23,161 nt of DNA, from NCBI GenBank assembly GCA_040509055.1, contig JBEVLT010000105.1, positions 1 through 23,161 of the forward strand, read 5' to 3'. Position numbers and translations under genes: made by a program. Positions within the stretch are counted from its first letter, which is position 1; each line of letters begins with the position of its first letter. This stretch comes from JAJKIP01 sp040509055 (GTDB taxonomy: Bacteria > Bacteroidota > Bacteroidia > Chitinophagales > Chitinophagaceae). Below, one piece after another: positions 1-7,038 of the stretch. Below the pieces are notes generated by a model. It did not search any database and was not told the origin of the DNA. It was given only the letters and a program-made list of their open reading frames with translations.

Positions 1-1
1 C

Positions 2-157
2 GCCATTATCCGGGCCGTGGAAGAACGGCAGATCACTACCGTTTGTATTGGCAAACCTCACCTAAATTTGTTCCAGGTTATTCTCCGGACAAGCGTATTC
101 AACCAGCTGTTAAAAACCCTTTCGGAAAACGACGTGGACCTGATCATTTTATCCTGA
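2..157 (+). CDS. kdpD: KdpD, short form, C-terminal end (partial)
   Basis: Frame 2 is open from the window edge to a TGA at 155-157 and encodes 51 residues ending NDVDLIILS. The pattern ITTVCIGKP, then a hydrophobic helix and LLKTLSENDVDL, matches the end of the universal-stress-protein-like domain that follows the KdpD N-terminal domain. In many Bacteroidota KdpD is a short protein with no kinase module, and a separate histidine kinase follows it. That fits here, because the stop overlaps the ATG of the next kinase gene (TGATG). Its role would be sensing K+ or turgor for the KdpFABC potassium pump. The 5' part and the kdpABC genes lie outside the window, so the identification rests on a short C-terminus plus context. 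Confidence 0.7.
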   Translation, partial: AIIRAVEERQITTVCIGKPHLNLFQVILRTSVFNQLLKTLSENDVDLIILS

Positions 158-1857
158 TGGCTATTAAACTCAAAACAAAAGTGGCGCTGGGCGGCATTTT
201 CCTTTTTATGCTGCTGATACTCGCAGGGGCTGTGAGCTTTATCTACCTGAACCGTGTGACCGGCGAGACCCGCGACATCGTAAAGGATAATTACGAAACG
301 CTCAGCTATACCCGTGACATGCTGAAAGCCCTGGATGATCTGCATAACGGTGATAGCGGCATCGCCTTTCACAACTTTGCACAGGCACTCGGCAACCAGG
401 AAAAGAACATTACCGAAGCCGGTGAACGGGCATTGACGGCTTCGCTTCGCCGGAACTTCCACGCATTGCAGCAAAATCCGTCAGGTGATTCCCTGCGCCT
501 GCAGCTCCGCAACGATATCAACGGCATCATCCAGGTGAACCTCCAGGCCATTGACCAGAAAAACAAGCAGGCCAATGCCGCTTCCGAAAAAGCCAAAACC
601 ATCATTACGCTTATCCTGAGCATCTGCATCCTGGCCGGGATCACCTTTGTTTATAATTTTCCCTCGCTGGTGGCTTCGCCGGTAGCCAGGCTTACCGAAG
701 GCATCAAAAGCATTGCCGCTAAAAATTATGACCGCCGCATCCACCTGAACCGGCAGGATGAATTTGGCGAACTGGCCAATGCCTTCAATACCATGGCCGA
801 AAAGCTGGACGAATACGAGCACAGCAACCTGTCCCGCATCCTCTTTGAAAAGAAACGGGCCGAAACGGTGATCAACTCACTGAAAGATGCCAGCATCGGC
901 ATCGATAACAATGGGATTATCCTGTTCGCCAACCAGCAGGCGCTGCAGCTGCTTCACCTCGGTGAACAGAACATTGTGGGGCAACGGCAGGAAGAAGTAG
1001 TGAAAAAGAACGATCTGTTCCGATTCCTGCTGAACGAAGCGAACAATATGCCGTTCAAAATCGTGGTAAACGGCAAAGAGAATTATTTTACCAAAGAGAT
1101 TGTTCCCATCCGGCAGCTGGAAGAAAAGATCGGCAGCCTTGTCATTGCAGAAAACATTACGCCGTTTAAAGAACTGGATACTGCGAAGACCCATTTTATC
1201 GCTACCATTTCACACGAGCTCAAAACACCATTGGCCTCCTCCGACTTCAGCCTGAAGCTGCTGGAAGACGAACGGATCGGCATACTGACGCCGGAACAAA
1301 AAGAGCTGGTGCAAAACCTGAAAAACGACAACCAGCGGCTGCTGCGCATCCTGAGCGAACTGCTGGACCTGTCGCAGGTGGAAAGCGGGCGGATACAACT
1401 GGACATCCGGCCCGTTCCTGTCAGCGACATCATCGCCAAGGCCGAACAGGCCATTGCCATGCCGCTGAAAGAGAAAGGTCTAGTTTTTACAAAAGAGATA
1501 GCACCACAGCTGCCGCCGGTAAAGGCGGATGCGGATAAGGCGGGCTGGATACTGAACAATTTCCTGACCAACGCCATCAAGTACTCACCGGAGCATGGAA
1601 GCATTATTTTGAAAGTCATTCACCGGGATTCCGAGGTAGAGATCGGCGTTCAGGATACAGGTATTGGCATTGCCGAAGACTTCCAGGCCAGGATTTTCGA
1701 TCGCTATTTCAAAATACCCGGCACACAGCAGAAAAAAGGAACCGGGCTGGGACTGGCGATCAGCCAGGATTTTGTAACCGCTATGGATGGGACCATCGGC
1801 GTAGCATCGCAACCCGGCAAAGGCAGCTACTTCTTCTTCCGCCTGCCTGTCGCATGA
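157..1857 (+). CDS. Membrane sensor histidine kinase (HAMP-PAS-HisKA-HATPase), probable Kdp partner
   Basis: This 566-residue inner-membrane histidine kinase has a first membrane helix at about 11-30, an extracytoplasmic sensor region at about 31-146, a second helix at about 147-166, HAMP at about 168-220, a PAS-like region at about 235-340, HisKA with the phosphorylated His353 in SHELKTPL, and a HATPase domain. The HATPase shows an N box (NNFLTNAIKYS, about 467-477), a G1 box DTGIGI (500-505) and a G2 box GTGLGLAIS (528-536). The ATG at 157 overlaps the upstream KdpD stop, which indicates translational coupling. An in-frame TTG at 43 would only add translation of the kdpD end, so I rejected it. 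By family and context it probably forms a two-component system for potassium or osmotic response with an unseen regulator. The signal is unknown. Confidence 0.9.
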   Translation: MAIKLKTKVALGGIFLFMLLILAGAVSFIYLNRVTGETRDIVKDNYETLSYTRDMLKALDDLHNGDSGIAFHNFAQALGNQEKNITEAGERALTASLRRNFHALQQNPSGDSLRLQLRNDINGIIQVNLQAIDQKNKQANAASEKAKTIITLILSICILAGITFVYNFPSLVASPVARLTEGIKSIAAKNYDRRIHLNRQDEFGELANAFNTMAEKLDEYEHSNLSRILFEKKRAETVINSLKDASIGIDNNGIILFANQQALQLLHLGEQNIVGQRQEEVVKKNDLFRFLLNEANNMPFKIVVNGKENYFTKEIVPIRQLEEKIGSLVIAENITPFKELDTAKTHFIATISHELKTPLASSDFSLKLLEDERIGILTPEQKELVQNLKNDNQRLLRILSELLDLSQVESGRIQLDIRPVPVSDIIAKAEQAIAMPLKEKGLVFTKEIAPQLPPVKADADKAGWILNNFLTNAIKYSPEHGSIILKVIHRDSEVEIGVQDTGIGIAEDFQARIFDRYFKIPGTQQKKGTGLGLAISQDFVTAMDGTIGVASQPGKGSYFFFRLPVA

Positions 1858-1953
1858 TCGAAGTATATTTATCCCCTAAAACCAGATCACCACTTCATGA
1901 ACCTTCGACTGAATCGTACCGAATTTGGCAATCCGGCCAATACCGGCCACCTG

Positions 1954-2496
1954 ATGACCCTGGAAGAAGCACACCAGCTGCTGGAAGAATGGGTACCCAA
2001 CGAACGGCTGCGGCTGCACATGAAGCAGGTAGCCGCCGTGATGAAAGCATGGGCCATCGAAAAAGAACAGGCTGATGAGCAAACAGCACTGAAATGGGAA
2101 CTGGCCGGCCTGCTGCACGATGCCGACTGGGAAAAACACCCGGACGATCATTGCCGCGTCATCATCGAAGAACTGGAACGCAGGAACATCGATCCGGAGG
2201 TGATCCATTGCATTGCTTCGCATGGCCCCAGCTATTTTGGCGTAGAACCGGTCAATTCCATGGACAAAATGATCTATGTATTCGACGAATTGAGCGGGCT
2301 GATTCACGCCTACAGCCTGATGCGCCCCGAAGGTTATGCCGGCATGGAAGTAAAGGGCGTAAAGAAAAGGCTGAAAGAAAAAAGTTTTGCCTCCAACGTA
2401 AGCCGGGACGATATCAATGATGCCGTATCCCGCATCGATACCCCGCTGGAGGAGATCATTCAATTCATCATTGATCACCAGCCACACGTTCAATAA
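1954..2496 (+). CDS. HD-domain phosphohydrolase, HDIG family
   Basis: A 180-residue cytoplasmic protein of the HD metal-dependent phosphohydrolase superfamily. The visible metal-ligand signature is His22, the His55-Asp56 pair in AGLLHDADW, and His90 in IASHG, followed by the conserved MDKMIYVFDELSG helix. Family members act on phosphomonoesters or nucleotides; nothing here shows the substrate. The ATG at 1954 gives the usual family start (MTLEEAHQLL, about 180 residues). An ATG at 1897 is also in frame and would add 19 residues that look like translated leader. That leader contains GAATTTG, which resembles a Bacteroidota -7 element, so I prefer 1954 but cannot exclude 1897. The sugar kinase gene begins 7 bases after the stop, so the two are probably cotranscribed. 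Confidence 0.82.
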   Translation: MTLEEAHQLLEEWVPNERLRLHMKQVAAVMKAWAIEKEQADEQTALKWELAGLLHDADWEKHPDDHCRVIIEELERRNIDPEVIHCIASHGPSYFGVEPVNSMDKMIYVFDELSGLIHAYSLMRPEGYAGMEVKGVKKRLKEKSFASNVSRDDINDAVSRIDTPLEEIIQFIIDHQPHVQ

Positions 2497-2503
2497 GAAC
2501 ATC

Positions 2504-3457
2504 ATGCAAAAGATACTGTGTATCGGCGAAGCGCTGATCGACATGATCTGTACCGATAAGGGGCAATCCTTATCAGAAGGACAGCATTTCCTGAAACGGC
2601 CAGGCGGGGCGCCGACCAATGTGGCAGCAGCTATTGCTGCCTTAGGCGGTTCGGTAGAGATCGTGGCAAAGGTGGGCAATGATCCTTTTGGCAAACAGCT
2701 GAGAGAAGTACTGAATGAGTTTAATGTATCCACGCAATGGCTGCTGACGGACGACAGCCATTTTACTACCATGGCTTTTGTATCGCTGCTGGAAAACGGG
2801 GAACGGGATTTTGTATTCAGCCGCGGCGCAGACGGCTACCTGGACAAAGCCGATATCGCAGCGATCGATCTTCGTGAATTTTCCATTGTCCACTTCGGAT
2901 CGGCCACGGCCTTCCTGCCCGGGCCTTTGCAGGCGGCCTATGCCACCCTGCTGGAGCGGGCCCGGCAAAGCGATGTTCTTATCAGCTTCGATCCCAATTA
3001 CAGGCACCTGCTGTTTCCCGGTACGACGCGATCTTTCATCGACCAGGCCTGGCATTTTTTGAAAGCCGCGCGGTTTGCCAAATTAAGCGACGAAGAAGCC
3101 CTCCTGATCACAGGCTGCGCAACAGTGGATGAAGCGGCCCGCCAGCTATCGCAGGAATATACTGCGGTGCTCGCTATCACGATCGGGAAAAAAGGCGCAC
3201 TGCTGATCAACGGAGGAGAGATCATTCCCGTACCGGGTGTGCCGTCGCAGGTCATCGATACCACCGGCGCCGGCGATGCATTTACCGGCGCTGTTTTGTA
3301 CCAGCTAAGCCACTATACAGTCCCTCAGATCCGTGAATTGGATATGGAGCAATGGAAGACGATCATCCGGAATGGCAACAAAGCCGGGGCACGCACCTGC
3401 GAATACCTTGGTGCTATGGAAGCATTCCGGCATTTGAGCAGTGATGTTTTTAATTAG
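2504..3457 (+). CDS. PfkB-family carbohydrate kinase, fructokinase-like
   Basis: A 317-residue cytoplasmic sugar kinase of the ribokinase/PfkB family. The N-terminal signature is ILCIGEALIDM with the substrate-binding GGAPTNVAAAIAALGG (34-49). The C-terminal signature DTTGAGDAF (252-260) carries the anion hole and the catalytic base Asp258. The short beta-lid and the RPGGAPTNVA motif are typical of fructokinases, which phosphorylate fructose with ATP to fructose 6-phosphate. Another ketose or deoxysugar substrate is possible. The start is the ATG at 2504, 7 bases after the HD-protein stop. An earlier in-frame ATG at 2417 lies inside the HD gene and would add a non-family N-terminus. The gene converges on the galactan-locus enzyme genes, and nothing ties it to galactose metabolism. 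Confidence 0.88.
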   Translation: MQKILCIGEALIDMICTDKGQSLSEGQHFLKRPGGAPTNVAAAIAALGGSVEIVAKVGNDPFGKQLREVLNEFNVSTQWLLTDDSHFTTMAFVSLLENGERDFVFSRGADGYLDKADIAAIDLREFSIVHFGSATAFLPGPLQAAYATLLERARQSDVLISFDPNYRHLLFPGTTRSFIDQAWHFLKAARFAKLSDEEALLITGCATVDEAARQLSQEYTAVLAITIGKKGALLINGGEIIPVPGVPSQVIDTTGAGDAFTGAVLYQLSHYTVPQIRELDMEQWKTIIRNGNKAGARTCEYLGAMEAFRHLSSDVFN

Positions 3458-3460
3458 GTC

Positions 3461-3495
3461 AGCAGGGCACTGCTTTACAGAAACAGTTCTTTTTT
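3461..3495 (+). terminator. Weak possible terminator between convergent genes
   Basis: Four bases after the kinase stop, AGCAG and CTGCT (3461-3465, 3470-3474) can form a 5-bp stem, and a second small stem AGAA/TTCT runs into six T residues (3490-3495). The stems are short, so this is only a candidate. The rest of 3458-3616, the gap between the convergent kinase and GH2-GH53 genes, shows no open frame or repeat that I can support. Confidence 0.25.
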
Positions 3496-3616
3496 GGCAA
3501 ACACTCCATATTCAACAATGCAATAATCAATTTTCAGGCAGATCTTTCCTGTAGTAGTCCCCCATTGAGCATTGTGCTGTTGTTTATCGAATATTGAGAG
3601 TTTCAGCTATGGAAGG

Positions 3617-6600
3617 CTATGGCTTCAGGTATTTGGCATTAATCGCATCATACATCTTCAAAAAATCATTCGACTTGCCATCCCTGTCAAACACCGCTTC
3701 CCAGGTATTCAGCGGCTCCCAGATGCAGGTGCCTTTGCCACCGGGTGTTTCAAAAGCGATCTTGTTGACCTCTTCTTTCCTGGCGGAATATTCCACCACG
3801 ATCACATCTTTTCCATAGCGCCGGTGCAGGTCGGCCAGGTTATCGCGCAGGTCGTCCAGCGTGCCATGCCATTTGGGATAATAAGATTCACCGATCACAT
3901 CGAAAGGCACGCCACGCGCCACCATCTGGTCGATAAAGAATACCGATTCATGGTTTTGTCCGCCCAGCGCCACATGCAGCATCATTACTACAGTGGGATC
4001 GACCGCTTTTACGGCAGCCGTGCCGGCCTTGATCAGCTGAGCCAGGCTATCGGGATGCGCTACATCGCCTTCGGGCCAGATGATGCCGTGGTTGATCTCG
4101 TTGCCCACCTGTACCATATCCGGCACGGTGCCCTGGTCTTTGAGCTGCTGCATCACGTCTTTTGTGTAATCGTATACGGCTTTTTTCAACGCGTCAAACG
4201 ATAAGCCCCTCCAGGCTGCGGGTTTGTATTGCTTGCCAGGATCGGCCCAGGTATCGCTGTAGTGGAAATCGAGCAATAGCTTCAGCCCCGCCTCCTTTAC
4301 GCGTTTGGCCATCGCTTTGGTATGCGCCAGGTCGCAATAACCTTTGCCGGGAGCATAGCCGCTGTCCCTGGCCGGATCGTTGAAGATGCGCAGCCGGACA
4401 TAATTGACCCCATGGTCTTTCAGGATCAGGATGGGATCTTTCTCCACGCCGTTGTCGGAAAACTTTATTCCCCGGTCTTCCAGCTGCGGCAGGAAGGAGA
4501 TATCGGCGCCCAGCATTTTGGTGGCCGTTTCTTCTTTCGCTGCTTCGCCCTTCAGGTCATAGGTCCTGTCGGTATGCACAGCCGCAAGATTGGCCGGGGC
4601 TACAGTATGAATATCCGTAGAGCCGGTCCACAATCCGGTGGCACGCGCTTCAAATTTTATTTTGCCTGCCGTAGCAGTACTCTGAACGATCACCTGGCAT
4701 TTGCCGTTGAACAGGCTGCGCTGCCATGTTCCTTCTGCACACTTGTCCGGTTCATGGCTACTGGGATCGCCGTTGCCCACACCGATAATGCGGCCATCGC
4801 CTTCTATCGTAAACTTGATTAAGTTATCCGCATCCGGCACTTCACGACCAGCCTTGTCCACCACGCTGATGTTGATCACCGTAGCATCGGTGCCATCTGC
4901 CAGCATCGTGGTCTTGTAGGGTGTCAGTACTACTTCCGCCGGTTGTTCGGTGGTTTCTACTTTCGTAGTCAGCTTCTTTCCTTTTTTAAAAGCCACAGCT
5001 TCCAGTGTACCGGGCTGGTAGTTCATCGTCCACTGCAAATGACCATTGCGCGGCATATCTTTTTTGCCCAGGCTTTTGCCATTTAAAAAAAGCTCTACGT
5101 TATCTGCATTACTGTTCACCCATACATCGATCGGTTGCCCGCGCTTGTCGCGATGGTTCCAGTGCGGCGAAATATGCAGTACATCCTTATCCGTCCACCA
5201 CGACTGGTAGTAGTAATAAATATTCTTCGGGAAGCCGCACATATCCATGATGCCGAAATGCGAGTTGATATTCGGCCATTGATACGGCGTGGGTTCGCCA
5301 CGGTAATCCAGGCCGGTCCACACGAAACCGCCGAGCCAGAAATCATTGGTGGCGGCCAGCGTCCACCAGTCTTCCGCCTTGCTGGCCCACCAGGGAGCCG
5401 TAATGTCCTGGTCGGGCACATAGCCGCGCAGGCTGTCTTTCTCATAAATGCCGCGGGTGGTAACCGTGCTGCCCATCTCCGTGCCGATGATCGGCTGATC
5501 CGGGTGATCGCGGTGATAATCTGCTACGGCAAACTGGCGATAGTTGAACCCGCGAACGGGTATCACTTCGTTCACGCCACGGTATACGTTGGGCAGATCG
5601 GCCGCATACGTGCAGGTACGGGTAGGATCAAGCTCCTGCTGCTTCGCAATCAGCGTCTGCGCAATCCGTTTGCCGGCAGACGTGGTGTGTATCCATCCTT
5701 CTTCGTTGCCGATGGACCACAGGAATACGCAGGCACGGCTGCGGTCACGTTTTACCAGCCGTTCAAACTGGTCCATGTATTCAGGACTGCTGTTCAGCAG
5801 CCGCTGCTCGTCCATCACCAGCATGCCCAGGCTGTCGCAGGCATCCAGCAGCTCCGGTGCAGGTGCATGGTGGCTGGTGCGGTAAGCATTCACCCCCATG
5901 TTTCTGAGCAGGTGAATACGGTAGTACTGCAGGTAATCCGGCAGGGCGCTGCCTACACCTGCATGATCCTGGTGGCAGTTCACTCCCTGCAGCTTCAGAT
6001 GCTTTCCATTCAGGAAAACGCCGTTGGCTTTTATATCGATGGTGCGGATGCCGAATCGCTGCTTCAGGCTGTCCAGGGTTTTCCCGTTTTGCTTCACTAC
6101 CGCTACCACGCGGTACAGGTAAGGATCTCCGATATCCCATAGCCGCGGCGCAGCTATGTTTATTTGCTGCTTTACAATGCCGGTCCCGTTCAGGAACACA
6201 TTCAGCGGCTGCTCCTTCGACTGGCCCAGTTTTTTTCCTTCGCGGTCGGTAATATAGCTGTATACGGTGCAGCCGGCAGCCTGCTGTCCCTGGTTCTGCA
6301 CCGATGTTTCCACCGTTACCACGGCCTTGCTTCCCTGCACATCCGAATGCACAAAGATGCCATCCTGCGCAATATGGACATTTTCATATTGGTTCAGCCA
6401 TACATGGCGGTAAATGCCTGCCCCTTCGTAAAACCAGCCTTCGTATTGCGTGGCATCAGCACGCACCACCAGCACATTATCCCTGTCGAAATTGATATAG
6501 TCGGTAATATCATAAGCCACGCCTACATAGCCGCTTTTGTTATTGCCCAGGTAAAACCCGTTAAGCCAGATATTGGCATCGCGGAAGATACCGTCGAACT

Positions 6601-7012
6601 GTACCTGGAACCGTTGACCCGAATCCGGCCTCGCCGCCCTGAAATGTTTGCGGTACCAGCCAATGCTGGTTTCCGGGAACAGGCCGCCCACCGGTTTATA
6701 CCCGTGTGCCATCACATCAAAATTGTCCACGTTCACAAACGGCAGCTCCACCGCCCAGTCATGCGGCAGGTTCAGCGTGCGCCAGCTGCTGTCGCTGAAG
6801 CGCGGATCGATGGCTGTTTTAGCCGCGCCGCCCGATTTGGAAAAGATGGTGGCAATACTGTAATTGAAATCCTTTTCCGGGTTGGCCGCATGGCCCAAAT
6901 GAAATTTCCAGTTTGCATCGAGGTTGGTGGACCGGCGCTTTACCGGTGACTGCGCAACTGAAAGGATACTGCAGCAAAGCAGGAACAGGACGATCGGGTA
7001 AGAACGATTCAT
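3617..7012 (-). CDS. GH2 beta-galactosidase fused to GH53 endo-beta-1,4-galactanase
   Basis: A secreted bifunctional enzyme of 1131 residues (numbered from the ATG at 7012; an in-frame TTG at 7018 adds two residues). Residues 1-20 are a signal peptide ending SVAQ. GH2 follows: sugar-binding domain about 28-205, Ig-like domain about 215-325, and a TIM barrel about 328-620 with acid/base Glu437 (SIGNEEG) and nucleophile Glu512 (IGTEMG). One or two Ig-like/DUF4982-type domains (about 623-800) lead into a complete GH53 domain (about 832-1131). The GH53 hallmarks are RLRIF, FHYSDTWADP, acid/base Glu972 (VQVGNEINHG) and nucleophile Glu1074 (VVEYS). GH2 beta-galactosidases release terminal galactose, and GH53 cuts beta-1,4-galactan internally. 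Both active sites look intact. The Cys-Cys in the signal region is not a convincing lipobox, so a periplasmic location is likely. It is the last gene of the locus, 26 bases after its neighbour. Confidence 0.92.
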   Translation of the reverse strand: MNRSYPIVLFLLCCSILSVAQSPVKRRSTNLDANWKFHLGHAANPEKDFNYSIATIFSKSGGAAKTAIDPRFSDSSWRTLNLPHDWAVELPFVNVDNFDVMAHGYKPVGGLFPETSIGWYRKHFRAARPDSGQRFQVQFDGIFRDANIWLNGFYLGNNKSGYVGVAYDITDYINFDRDNVLVVRADATQYEGWFYEGAGIYRHVWLNQYENVHIAQDGIFVHSDVQGSKAVVTVETSVQNQGQQAAGCTVYSYITDREGKKLGQSKEQPLNVFLNGTGIVKQQINIAAPRLWDIGDPYLYRVVAVVKQNGKTLDSLKQRFGIRTIDIKANGVFLNGKHLKLQGVNCHQDHAGVGSALPDYLQYYRIHLLRNMGVNAYRTSHHAPAPELLDACDSLGMLVMDEQRLLNSSPEYMDQFERLVKRDRSRACVFLWSIGNEEGWIHTTSAGKRIAQTLIAKQQELDPTRTCTYAADLPNVYRGVNEVIPVRGFNYRQFAVADYHRDHPDQPIIGTEMGSTVTTRGIYEKDSLRGYVPDQDITAPWWASKAEDWWTLAATNDFWLGGFVWTGLDYRGEPTPYQWPNINSHFGIMDMCGFPKNIYYYYQSWWTDKDVLHISPHWNHRDKRGQPIDVWVNSNADNVELFLNGKSLGKKDMPRNGHLQWTMNYQPGTLEAVAFKKGKKLTTKVETTEQPAEVVLTPYKTTMLADGTDATVINISVVDKAGREVPDADNLIKFTIEGDGRIIGVGNGDPSSHEPDKCAEGTWQRSLFNGKCQVIVQSTATAGKIKFEARATGLWTGSTDIHTVAPANLAAVHTDRTYDLKGEAAKEETATKMLGADISFLPQLEDRGIKFSDNGVEKDPILILKDHGVNYVRLRIFNDPARDSGYAPGKGYCDLAHTKAMAKRVKEAGLKLLLDFHYSDTWADPGKQYKPAAWRGLSFDALKKAVYDYTKDVMQQLKDQGTVPDMVQVGNEINHGIIWPEGDVAHPDSLAQLIKAGTAAVKAVDPTVVMMLHVALGGQNHESVFFIDQMVARGVPFDVIGESYYPKWHGTLDDLRDNLADLHRRYGKDVIVVEYSARKEEVNKIAFETPGGKGTCIWEPLNTWEAVFDRDGKSNDFLKMYDAINAKYLKP

Positions 7013-7038
7013 ATGCAAGATCAGTTAAGTGTACTATT

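Noticed and set aside
43..156. In-frame TTG start adding 38 residues to the histidine kinase
   Set aside because: The extra codons overlap the kdpD 3' end and encode no membrane or sensor feature; the ATG at 157 precedes the first membrane helix.
2417..2503. Upstream ATG extending the sugar kinase
   Set aside because: It lies inside the HD-protein gene in another frame, and the added residues do not fit PfkB kinases; the family start is MQKILCIGEALID at 2504.
3496..3616. Possible small gene or strong bidirectional terminator between the convergent genes
   Set aside because: No open frame with coding character and only weak 4-5 bp stems were seen.
5658..5673. Operator-like sequence TGCGCAATCCGTTTGC inside the GH2 domain
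   Set aside because: It has an extra base at the centre, destroying the central CG spacing, and lacks the outer arms; likely chance within codons for KRIAQ.
5135..6142. Long open frame on the + strand opposite the GH2 domain
   Set aside because: It is an antisense shadow of the GH2 gene with no recognisable domain; the minus-strand frame has clear catalytic motifs.
7013..7038. TTG-initiated extension of the GH2-GH53 protein
   Set aside because: The TTG at 7018 adds only two residues; the ATG at 7012 is followed at once by the signal peptide.
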